Assembly (NCBI GenBank): GCA_050945315.1
Contig: JBMNSS010000148.1
Location: 1-6,863, forward strand
DNA from: DTU080 sp050945315
GTDB lineage: Bacteria; Bacillota; Limnochordia; DTU080
Length of the DNA stretch: 6,863 nt
Direction: 5' to 3'
A program made the position numbers and the translations under genes. The notes beneath the pieces were generated by a model. The model searched no databases. It saw only the letters and a list, made by a program, of their open reading frames with translations, and was not told where the DNA came from. How positions within the stretch are numbered: position 1 is the stretch's first letter; each line of letters starts with the position of its first letter. Positions 1-5,052 of the stretch are shown here, one piece after another.

Positions 1-245
1 GACATTGGATGGACACCCTGCGGCATGGTTTGCCCAATGCCGAGTTGACCGTACCTTTGGAGGGGGCCAATCACTACTGGAATACCAGGATGTCGCTCCT
101 GCCGAACTGGGCCGGCACCATCAAGCCCGTTTTTGAGCGAGCTGTTCGGAAAGCCGCCGGGGGAGAGGCTCCCGTGGCGGCGGTCATGGCAGAGATCGAA
201 GAGACCATGAACAGCCTGATTGGGGAGCAACCGCTGTTTAAGTAG
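1..245 (+). CDS. Extracellular solute-binding protein, C-terminal fragment (family 1-like)
   Basis: This is the last 80 or so codons of a gene that begins before the window. The frame is open from base 3 (His-Trp-Met-Asp) to the TAG at 243-245, so the Met at base 9 is internal and not a start. The sequence looks like the C-terminal helices of family-1 ABC solute-binding proteins: an aromatic stretch (NHYWNTR), then the amphipathic segment FERAVRKAAGGEAP and a closing helix ending in MNSLIGEQ, which resembles the usual 'G...tpeeal.ea...i..l' ending. Such lipoproteins sit outside the membrane and deliver sugars or similar solutes to an ABC permease. The substrate cannot be read from this piece. 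The M55 peptidase starts 25 nt downstream, so the two are probably co-transcribed. The family call rests only on the tail pattern and could be wrong. Confidence 0.6.
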   Translation, partial: HWMDTLRHGLPNAELTVPLEGANHYWNTRMSLLPNWAGTIKPVFERAVRKAAGGEAPVAAVMAEIEETMNSLIGEQPLFK

Positions 246-254
246 TCTTTCAAC

Positions 255-259
255 AGGAG
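255..259 (+). promoter_or_regulatory. Ribosome binding site for the M55 peptidase (decides a TTG start)
   Basis: AGGAG lies 11 nt before the TTG at 271. The only upstream in-frame ATG (220) lies inside the preceding gene, has no such site, and would add 17 residues that do not belong to the family. Confidence 0.6.
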
Positions 260-270
260 TTGAGTCACCG

Positions 271-1059
271 TTGAAGTTCTACATCACCACTGATCTCGAG
301 GGAGTCGTCGGCGTGGAGCGTTTCAGCCAGACCTATGGAGATGAGCCCTTCCGATTTGCCTCCATGCGACAACTAACCCAAGAGGCCAACGCCTGTATTC
401 GAGGAATATTGGACGCATATCCCGATGCCGTGATCGATGTGTCCGACGGACATGGCTCGGGCGGGATTATCAAAGAGGATATGGATCCGAGGGCGAATTA
501 CCTGCGCGGCCAAGAGCAGACTCGCCCTCGGCGGCAGGCGTTCTATCAGTACGATGCCACGATGTTCCTCGGGCAGCACGCCATGGCCGGTATGGCCAAC
601 GCTCCATTGTGCCACACCATGTCCTCCAAGAACATCGTCTACTACAGAATGAACAACGTCTATGTCGGTGAGTTCGGTTTCTGGGCAGCCATGGCCGGAT
701 CCCATGGAGTGCCGGTGATTTTTGCCAGTGGCGATGATCGACTGGTTGCCGAAGCCCAAGCGCTCGTCCCCGGCATCTCCACGGTGATTACCAAATGGGG
801 CGAAGGGTGGCAGAAGGCACGTCACATGCCGGTACAGGAGCTGCTGGAGCAGATTCAAAGCACCGTCAGCTCCGCTTGTCAACGAATCGATCAAGTGTCT
901 CCTGTATGGTTTGATCCGCCCTATTCCTGGGAGGTTCGCCATATCTACCCTCAGCGGGCCCCCGCAAGAAAAGCGGAAGGAGTTAGGGTCGATCAGATCG
1001 ATGCTCACACGATTCTCTACCGCAGTGACGAGATGCTGACGCTACTTAACGCCAGATAA
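271..1059 (+). CDS. M55 family zinc D-aminopeptidase (DppA-like)
   Basis: A 262-residue protein of peptidase family M55, whose type member is Bacillus subtilis DppA, a di-zinc, cytosolic, self-compartmentalising D-aminopeptidase that releases N-terminal D-amino acids from peptides (family knowledge). Counting from the TTG at 271, the zinc ligands fall almost exactly where DppA has them: Asp8 and Glu10 in TTDLEG, His61 in SDGHGSGG, His103 in GQHAMAG and Glu134 in YVGEFG. Cys114 in PLCHTM matches the proposed catalytic cysteine. This agreement also supports the TTG start. The length is close to DppA (about 274). The C-terminal HTILYRSDEML matches the usual family ending. It follows a solute-binding protein gene by 25 nt and precedes the M14-like gene by 37 nt, suggesting a peptide or cell-wall fragment uptake and processing operon. 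The exact substrate is unknown. All catalytic residues are present, so activity is likely. Confidence 0.9.
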   Translation: MKFYITTDLEGVVGVERFSQTYGDEPFRFASMRQLTQEANACIRGILDAYPDAVIDVSDGHGSGGIIKEDMDPRANYLRGQEQTRPRRQAFYQYDATMFLGQHAMAGMANAPLCHTMSSKNIVYYRMNNVYVGEFGFWAAMAGSHGVPVIFASGDDRLVAEAQALVPGISTVITKWGEGWQKARHMPVQELLEQIQSTVSSACQRIDQVSPVWFDPPYSWEVRHIYPQRAPARKAEGVRVDQIDAHTILYRSDEMLTLLNAR

Positions 1060-1081
1060 TGCACGACAGGATCCTTAGCAG

Positions 1082-1086
1082 AGGAG
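1082..1086 (+). promoter_or_regulatory. Ribosome binding site for the M14-like gene (decides a TTG start)
   Basis: AGGAG, within GAGGAGTGG, lies 10 nt before the TTG at 1097. No ATG or GTG with comparable spacing precedes the conserved N-terminal segment, so TTG is the likely start. Confidence 0.55.
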
Positions 1087-1096
1087 TGGACACATC

Positions 1097-2191
1097 TTGC
1101 TTCCCTTCATCTCAGCGGATTTCCAGAACGGCAAGCTGGACGGCTGGTCCGTCGATGCGGACAGGATACGTCTGGAGATCAAAGATCCCCAAAACGAACC
1201 TTGGTTTTACTTCGTGATCCAGGGAGTGAACGGGCAAAACTGGCATTTTGACATACCCGGTTTGGAACTCGACAAAGCACCCGTGAGCATCTCCTATGAT
1301 CGTTTTGACTGGACTCCGGTGGATAGCGTAAGCACCAACGGATTCAGCCAACGTTTTGACCATGACGCTGCGGTCATCAGTCTGACACCGCCCTATACCA
1401 ACAACATGTTCTATGAGTTCTCGCTGTGGGCCCGGCGCTCCCCGCACGTCGATCTGCATCCTTTGGGCGGACGTCATCTGCAAGATCCTCTGTGCCTGCA
1501 CATCACGGATTTTGGTGAGCAAGGCGGCAAATCCGTGGTATGGGTTGTTGCCCGGGAGAATCCCGTTCAATCGGCCGGTTCGTGGGTCGCCGAGGGTCTC
1601 ATCCGTTTCTTGGTCTCTCCTCATCCGGTGGCCAAGATACTCAGACAAGCCTATCGTTTTTGCGTTGTCCCGCTGTTGGATATCGCCGGTGTCGCCCAAG
1701 GTGGGAGCCTCAGGCACCTCAGTTGGCAAGGATCCTTAGAGGGAACTGCCATGGGTCACATAGAGCAAATGCTCAAAGAACAGGAGCAAGCAGGCGCTCC
1801 CCTGGCCCTGGCAGTGACCCTGACGGCGCAGGTGCGTGGAACCGGACAGATCATTGGCACGCAGGACATCGGAAAAGATGACATCGCCAACTGGTTTCCA
1901 CAGGCCACCGTCGATGCCGAAATGGCTACGGAGAGCTTCAGCGCTTGGGCGGGCCAACGGTATCCCCGGAGCAAGCACCTCATCCTGGAGAGCGCCTGGT
2001 TCGGCTCGGCGAACGTGCGTAAGTCTCAATACGACCTGCTGCAAGAAGGGCGCCAACTCGCCCATCTGATCGCCGAGATCCTGGGTGAAGGGATAGGAGA
2101 AGTCGCTGCGAGCGAGGATCCGGAGAATATGGAAAGCTTCGTACCCTGCCGTCCGCGGCGACAACGCGGAGCGGATGCCAGTCTTCTGTAG
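1097..2191 (+). CDS. M14 carboxypeptidase-like protein, probable pseudoenzyme (zinc site lost)
   Basis: A 364-residue protein with the layout of bacterial M14 cytosolic-type carboxypeptidases. Residues 1-115 look like the beta-rich N-domain: DGWSVDADRIRLEI, the WFYF block at 36-39, SISYD, then PPYTNNMFYEF. Residues 120-335 look like the M14 domain: VVWVVAREN-P, then GSWVAEGLIRFLVS, AYRFCVVPLLD and ILESAWFG. The first zinc motif, normally R-x-H-P-G-E, reads R-E-N-P-V-Q, so the ligand His is Asn155 (AAT) and the ligand Glu is Gln158 (CAA). The NPDGV/GN..R segment reads DIAGVAQGG, and the DLHGH-type third ligand region (about 236-248) has no histidine. Glu298 in LILES may be the old catalytic Glu. 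The frame is unbroken and family similarity continues to the C-terminus, so this is not a frameshift. It probably binds without hydrolysing. It is likely in an operon with the M55 peptidase. Its function is unknown. Confidence 0.75.
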   Translation: MLPFISADFQNGKLDGWSVDADRIRLEIKDPQNEPWFYFVIQGVNGQNWHFDIPGLELDKAPVSISYDRFDWTPVDSVSTNGFSQRFDHDAAVISLTPPYTNNMFYEFSLWARRSPHVDLHPLGGRHLQDPLCLHITDFGEQGGKSVVWVVARENPVQSAGSWVAEGLIRFLVSPHPVAKILRQAYRFCVVPLLDIAGVAQGGSLRHLSWQGSLEGTAMGHIEQMLKEQEQAGAPLALAVTLTAQVRGTGQIIGTQDIGKDDIANWFPQATVDAEMATESFSAWAGQRYPRSKHLILESAWFGSANVRKSQYDLLQEGRQLAHLIAEILGEGIGEVAASEDPENMESFVPCRPRRQRGADASLL

Positions 2192-2200
2192 TGCAACGGA

Positions 2201-2238
2201 CGCACGGCTTGCACGACGGAATCCTGACGAGCCGTGCG
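2201..2238 (+). terminator. Hairpin just after the M14-like gene
   Basis: CGCACGGCT (2201-2209) and AGCCGTGCG (2230-2238) form a perfect 9-bp stem with a 20-nt loop, starting 10 nt after the stop codon. No T-run follows, so it may be an RNA 3'-end stabiliser or a weak or factor-dependent terminator, not a classical intrinsic one. Confidence 0.4.
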
Positions 2239-2293
2239 CCCGGATAGCGTAACATCATTGCAGGGCAGGAAGCAGCACATGCCGAGATGGAAA

Positions 2294-2327
2294 GGGGATC
2301 TCACCTCGAGTACCTGGTGAGATCCCC
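2294..2327. other. Long perfect inverted repeat in the intergenic gap
   Basis: GGGGATCTCACC (2294-2305) is matched by GGTGAGATCCCC (2316-2327), a perfect 12-bp stem with a 10-nt loop. On the plus strand no T-tract follows; on the minus strand the stem is followed by TTTCC. It lies about 100 nt after the M14-like gene and about 120 nt before the trpB promoter. It could be a terminator lacking a U-tail, a transcription barrier between the two units, or a protein-binding palindrome. The sequence does not decide between these. Confidence 0.5.
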
Positions 2328-2424
2328 ATGGATAGCTTGATGCAAGAAATGTGGCACATATGCCTGTGCGTTACGGAAGCAGCTCTGGGTAGACGAGGAG
2401 TCGCTTTCACGAGCTACAAGAAGG

Positions 2425-2440
2425 GTTGCACCGTTGCACC
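2425..2440 (+). repeat. Tandem 8-bp direct repeat upstream of the trpB promoter
   Basis: GTTGCACC occurs twice head to tail (2425-2432 and 2433-2440), ending 9 nt before the -35 hexamer. The position suits a regulator-binding site, but the 8-bp pitch is not one helical turn and no family is recognised. It may be chance. Confidence 0.4.
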
Positions 2441-2449
2441 CGCCGGGAC

Positions 2450-2478
2450 TTGACATCGGGTAAGGAAACCTCTATAAT
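2450..2478 (+). promoter_or_regulatory. Consensus housekeeping promoter for trpB
   Basis: A perfect -35 (TTGACA, 2450-2455) and a perfect -10 (TATAAT, 2473-2478) are separated by the ideal 17 nt. Transcription should start near 2484-2486, giving a leader of about 213 nt before the trpB ATG. A promoter this strong is typical of genes controlled after initiation, which fits the attenuator that follows. Confidence 0.9.
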
Positions 2479-2488
2479 GATCTTAATT

Positions 2489-2527
2489 GCTGTAGTTGAA
2501 GGTTGACTGGAGAGTCGCCGCTACAGC
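2489..2527 (+). promoter_or_regulatory. 5' stem-loop of the trpB leader RNA
   Basis: GCTGTAG (2489-2495) pairs perfectly with CTACAGC (2521-2527). Above this 7-bp stem lies a lopsided internal loop, TTGAA (2496-2500) against a single G (2520). An upper stem then forms with GACT (2505-2508) and AGTC (2513-2516), extended by GG/CC with a bulge and a U-G pair, closing on a GGAG loop. The structure begins about 4 nt from the predicted transcript end. The B. subtilis trp leader has a similar 5' stem-loop with an asymmetric internal loop, ahead of its TRAP site, that helps TRAP bind. The pairing is seen directly; the equivalence is inference. Confidence 0.65.
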
Positions 2528-2536
2528 GATCACGGG

Positions 2537-2573
2537 GAGACGAGCAGAGGCGAGTCAGTTTAGCTTAGTCTAG
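2537..2573 (+). promoter_or_regulatory. Probable TRAP (MtrB) binding site: (G/U)AG triplet array
   Basis: GAG triplets begin at 2537, 2542, 2547 and 2552, and TAG triplets at 2561, 2566 and 2571, each separated by two bases within its group. The gap between the groups holds a CAG at 2556, so the run reads as eight NAG units with spacers of 1-2 nt. The trp RNA-binding attenuation protein is a ring of 11 subunits that, when loaded with tryptophan, wraps RNA carrying 9-11 (G/U)AG repeats spaced by 2-3 nt (established for Bacillus). Two further GAGs at 2585 and 2597 could extend the site with longer spacers. The array sits between the 5' stem-loop and the terminator, exactly where TRAP binds in the trp leader. 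The mtrB gene itself is not in this window. Confidence 0.8.
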
Positions 2574-2623
2574 TGCTTCTTTTCGAGGCCTATATCGAGC
2601 TATGATTTTTTCCGCCGATCTGC
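2544..2623 (+). promoter_or_regulatory. Antiterminator pairing of the trpB leader
   Basis: GCAGAGGCG (2544-2552), inside the triplet array, can pair with CGCC (2613-2616) and TCTGC (2619-2623), leaving only a 2-nt GA bulge: nine base pairs. The 3' side includes most of the 5' arm of the terminator, so the two structures exclude each other. A protein covering the GAG triplets would prevent this pairing and let the terminator form. Base pairing is by inspection; no folding energy was computed. Confidence 0.6.
2577..2582 (+). promoter_or_regulatory. Possible NusG-dependent pause motif
   Basis: TTCTTT fits the TTNTTT non-template motif linked to NusG-dependent pausing in B. subtilis. It begins 3 nt after the last TAG of the array, where a pause would give a regulator time to bind. 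The motif is short and could occur by chance. Confidence 0.3.
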
Positions 2624-2640
2624 ACAGTCGGCGGTTTTTT
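2612..2640 (+). terminator. Intrinsic terminator (attenuator) in the trpB leader
   Basis: CCGCCGA (2612-2618) pairs with TCGGCGG (2628-2634), a 7-bp GC-rich stem extended inside by CT/AG past a one-base bulge, and is followed at once by six Ts (2635-2640). It lies between the promoter and trpB with no gene before it, so it can only act on the leader transcript. That makes it an attenuator. Confidence 0.88.
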
Positions 2641-2682
2641 GTTTCAGTTCAGAGCCCTGCTAGACCCTGTCATACATCTTCC

Positions 2683-2690
2683 AAGGGGGA
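2683..2690 (+). promoter_or_regulatory. Ribosome binding site of trpB
   Basis: AAGGGGGA lies 7 nt before the ATG at 2698. This favours 2698 over the upstream in-frame ATG at 2602, which lies before the terminator stem and has no ribosome binding site. Confidence 0.75.
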
Positions 2691-2697
2691 CGGCATC

Positions 2698-3903
2698 ATG
2701 TCGGATAAAAAACGCGGCTACTTCGGTATGTATGGAGGGCAACACGTACCACCGGCACTTATTCCTGCTTTGAACGAAATCGACGAGATGTACCAAACAC
2801 TGTCAAAGGATCCCGCCTTCCAGGAGGAATTGGCCTACTACCTGCGCCATTACACCGGGCGCCCGTCGCCGCTTTATCGCGCTGATCGGCTGACGGCTGA
2901 GTTGGGCGGGGCTACCATATATCTCAAGAGAGAAGATCTAAACCACACCGGCGCGCACAAGATCAACAACACGATCGGCCAGGTGCTCCTGGCCAAACGA
3001 ATGGGCAAACAGCGCGTCATCGCCGAGACCGGTGCCGGACAGCACGGCGTGGCCACGGCTACCGTATGTGCCCTTTTTGGCTTGCAGTGTGTCATCTATA
3101 TGGGCGCGGAGGACATCAGACGCCAGGCTCTAAACGTTTTCAGGATGCGTCTGCTGGGAGCCGAGGTGCGATCGGTGTCCGCCGGTACGGCTACTCTCAC
3201 GGAAGCCGTCGACGCCGCGATTGAGGACTGGGTGGAAAACGTATCGGACACCTTCTATCTCATCGGCTCAGCGGTGGGTCCGCACCCCTATCCCACTATG
3301 GTCCGTGAATTCCAGTCCGTTATAGGTAGAGAGGCCCGTGAGCAGATCCTGGCTCAAGAAAACCGTCTGCCCGATGCCGTCGTGGCTTGTATAGGCGGTG
3401 GCAGCAACGCCATCGGCATCTTCCACGCATTCATCGACGATCCCGTACGTCTCATCGGAGCTGAGGCGGCGGGCCTGGGTGTGGACACGGACAAGAATGC
3501 GGCCACACTGACCAAGGGGTCGCCGGGAATCCTGCACGGAGCGCTGAGCTATCTGCTCCAAGACGACCAGGGACAGGCCAAGGCTCCGTACTCAATATCT
3601 GCGGGCTTGGATTACCCGGGTGTCGGTCCGGAACACAGCTTCCTTAAGGACAGCGGTCGGGCCGAATACGTGGCCATCACCGATGAGCAAGCCGTCGATG
3701 CGCTGGTCTTGTTGTCCCGCACCGAAGGCATTATCCCGGCGTTGGAGAGCTCTCATGCCATCGCCTATGCTCGCCAATTGGCCCCTGAGCTGGGCAAGGG
3801 AGCGCTTCTTATCGTCAACGTCTCAGGCCGCGGCGACAAAGACGTTCAGCAGGTGGAGGCCTACCTGCGCGACAGACGGGCATCAGCGGCTGTCAAGGCT
3901 TAA
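2698..3903 (+). CDS. trpB: Tryptophan synthase beta subunit
   Basis: A 401-residue PLP enzyme that joins indole and L-serine to make tryptophan in the cytosol. From the ATG at 2698 the landmarks fall near Salmonella numbering: Lys88 in HTGAHKIN forms the PLP Schiff base, Glu110 in AETGAGQHG is the catalytic glutamate, GGGSN at 233-237 holds the phosphate, Asp305 lies in AGLDYPGVG, Glu350 in PALESSH, and Ser376 in NVSGRGD contacts the pyridine nitrogen. The length and the opening GYFGMYGGQHVP are those of the TrpB1 type, which normally works with TrpA. All key residues are intact. No trpA or other trp gene follows: a terminator lies 42 nt after the stop and the next gene is a nuclease. It is therefore a one-gene unit, apparently regulated through the attenuator leader. 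Confidence 0.97.
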   Translation: MSDKKRGYFGMYGGQHVPPALIPALNEIDEMYQTLSKDPAFQEELAYYLRHYTGRPSPLYRADRLTAELGGATIYLKREDLNHTGAHKINNTIGQVLLAKRMGKQRVIAETGAGQHGVATATVCALFGLQCVIYMGAEDIRRQALNVFRMRLLGAEVRSVSAGTATLTEAVDAAIEDWVENVSDTFYLIGSAVGPHPYPTMVREFQSVIGREAREQILAQENRLPDAVVACIGGGSNAIGIFHAFIDDPVRLIGAEAAGLGVDTDKNAATLTKGSPGILHGALSYLLQDDQGQAKAPYSISAGLDYPGVGPEHSFLKDSGRAEYVAITDEQAVDALVLLSRTEGIIPALESSHAIAYARQLAPELGKGALLIVNVSGRGDKDVQQVEAYLRDRRASAAVKA

Positions 3904-3944
3904 GAGACACCCCGCTCAACGGACATGCCGGGCATACTTCATGC

Positions 3945-3982
3945 GGTGCCGTACCCCCAATGGGCACGGCACCATTTGTTTC
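3945..3982 (+). terminator. Intrinsic terminator after trpB
   Basis: GGTGCCGT (3945-3952) and ACGGCACC (3966-3973) form a perfect 8-bp stem. CCC/GGG can add three pairs inside past a mismatch. The T-rich tail ATTTGTTTC follows. It closes the trpB unit 42 nt after its stop codon. Confidence 0.85.
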
Positions 3983-4074
3983 TCCCTCTTTGTCACTGCG
4001 CACCTTTATCGCACCCCGGGCAGGAGTTACGCATCCCGATAGGCGAAAGGATTAGAGAACGAATCGCAACCTAG

Positions 4075-4083
4075 AAAGGGTGG
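4075..4083 (+). promoter_or_regulatory. Ribosome binding site of the nuclease gene (decides a TTG start)
   Basis: AAAGGGTGG lies 6 nt before the TTG at 4090. The protein family usually begins just a few residues before its FSWS-like motif, here PEWSWSES, which also supports this start. No convincing promoter was seen in 3983-4074. Confidence 0.5.
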
Positions 4084-4089
4084 CCGGTC

Positions 4090-5052
4090 TTGAGTTACGT
4101 GCGCAGAGAGTTCCCGGAATGGTCGTGGTCCGAATCCAGACGACGCATGCTGACGGCATGCCCGCGACGCTACTACTACCATTACTACGCTGCTCACAAC
4201 GGATGGGATTATGACGCTCCGCCAACGGCCCGGCGGGCCTATCGCCTCAAGAACCTGACCAACCTGCACTCTGCCTTCGGTGAAGCTCTGCATCAAACCG
4301 CGGTAGATGTGGTGCGCCGCACCCATTCAACCGGGGTTATACCGACTGTCCGGGAAGTGACCGATACCATTCGCGGGAGACTCAACGAAGTCTATCACAG
4401 TGCTCATCACACCCGGCGACAGTGGGAGAAGGCACCGAAACGTCACCCCATGCTTCATGAAGTCTACTACGCCTACGGCCCCTCCCAGACTCTGATTGAT
4501 ACCATCAAGAAGAAACTGCAGATCTGTGTTCCCGCACTACTGGACTCAAAGAGTCTGAAAGAGGTTGGCCAGGCAGGGACAGAGGTCATCACGGTTGACA
4601 GCCTCGACCATTTCTACCTCCTGGACACGAAAACCTATGCCGTGCCGGATCTGCTGTACCGTCGTATTGATGGCCAGTGGGTCCTGGTCGACTGGAAGAC
4701 CGGAGACGAAGATCCGGCTGACACCGACCAGTTGAAGGTCTACGCGCTGTACGCCAGGAACCGCCACTCGGTCCTGCCCCATCAACTGATATGTCGTCTC
4801 GAATATCTCTACCGCCACGAATCGCAAGAGCTGACTGTTTCGGAAGACGATCTGCGGGCAACCGAGCGTGACATCGCCCGGAGCATGACTGCCATGCGCA
4901 GTCTGCTGGTTGATGCCGTAGAGAATCGCCCTCAACCCATTGACGCCTTCCCCATGCGCCCGGGCAAGTTCACCTGTCAGCGCTGCAATTTCTACGAGCT
5001 TTGCCTACCGCAACTGGAGCAAGAGGGTTTTCGGGAATCTCAGATCTCATAG
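4090..5052 (+). CDS. PD-(D/E)XK nuclease family protein (RecB/Cas4/AddB-like)
   Basis: A 320-residue protein with the signs of a RecB-type nuclease (PDDEXK_1 group). The N-terminus has WSWSESRRRMLTACPRRYYY, the usual opening 'S.S....CP..Y'. Active-site candidates follow in the family order: His68 in GEALHQ, Asp187 in VPDLLY, Asp201-Trp-Lys203 in LVDWKTG, and Gln214 with Tyr218 in DQLKVYALY. Cys24 near the start and Cys296, Cys299 and Cys305 in CQRCNFYELC near the end form the one-plus-three cysteine pattern that binds a 4Fe-4S cluster in Cas4 and AddB. Family knowledge suggests cutting or resecting DNA ends with divalent metal. No cas, helicase or recombination gene is nearby, so its partner and pathway are unknown. 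All motifs are intact and the enzyme should be active. Its 3' end overlaps the converging oxidoreductase gene. Confidence 0.88.
   Translation: MSYVRREFPEWSWSESRRRMLTACPRRYYYHYYAAHNGWDYDAPPTARRAYRLKNLTNLHSAFGEALHQTAVDVVRRTHSTGVIPTVREVTDTIRGRLNEVYHSAHHTRRQWEKAPKRHPMLHEVYYAYGPSQTLIDTIKKKLQICVPALLDSKSLKEVGQAGTEVITVDSLDHFYLLDTKTYAVPDLLYRRIDGQWVLVDWKTGDEDPADTDQLKVYALYARNRHSVLPHQLICRLEYLYRHESQELTVSEDDLRATERDIARSMTAMRSLLVDAVENRPQPIDAFPMRPGKFTCQRCNFYELCLPQLEQEGFRESQIS

Noticed and set aside
373..1008. Long minus-strand open frames antisense to the M55 gene, and likewise 1112-1729 antisense to the M14-like gene
   Set aside because: The plus-strand proteins carry recognisable families, and the antisense products have no domain-like motifs or ribosome binding sites.
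1060..2217. TGCACGAC with a similar tail occurs after the M55 stop (1060) and after the M14-like gene (2210)
   Set aside because: Only about 14 of 16 bases match, there are two copies, and no structure is shared. Chance is adequate.
2422..2433. AGGGTTGCACCG resembles the T-box motif AGGGTGGNACCGCG
   Set aside because: It lies upstream of the promoter, departs from the core at key bases, and no terminator stem with a T-run follows it.
2496..2573. Possible leader peptide of 25 codons starting at TTG in the trpB leader, which would suggest ribosome-based attenuation
   Set aside because: It has only one Trp codon, no ribosome binding site, and its start lies inside the 5' stem-loop. The triplet array explains the region better.
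2645..2690. CCCT segments at 2655 and 2665 that could mask the trpB ribosome binding site, as in the Bacillus trpE leader
   Set aside because: Only four-base complementarity is visible, too short to claim a sequestering hairpin.
2602..2697. Upstream ATG that would lengthen TrpB by 32 residues
   Set aside because: The extension runs through the terminator hairpin, has no ribosome binding site and is not part of the TrpB family, while 2698 has a strong site.
3983..4074. TTGTCA at 3990 as a -35 element for the nuclease gene
   Set aside because: No -10-like hexamer lies at suitable spacing.
4090..5052. Cas4 of a CRISPR adaptation module
   Set aside because: No repeats, cas1, cas2 or other cas genes are present, and the opening and length fit the wider PDDEXK_1 group.
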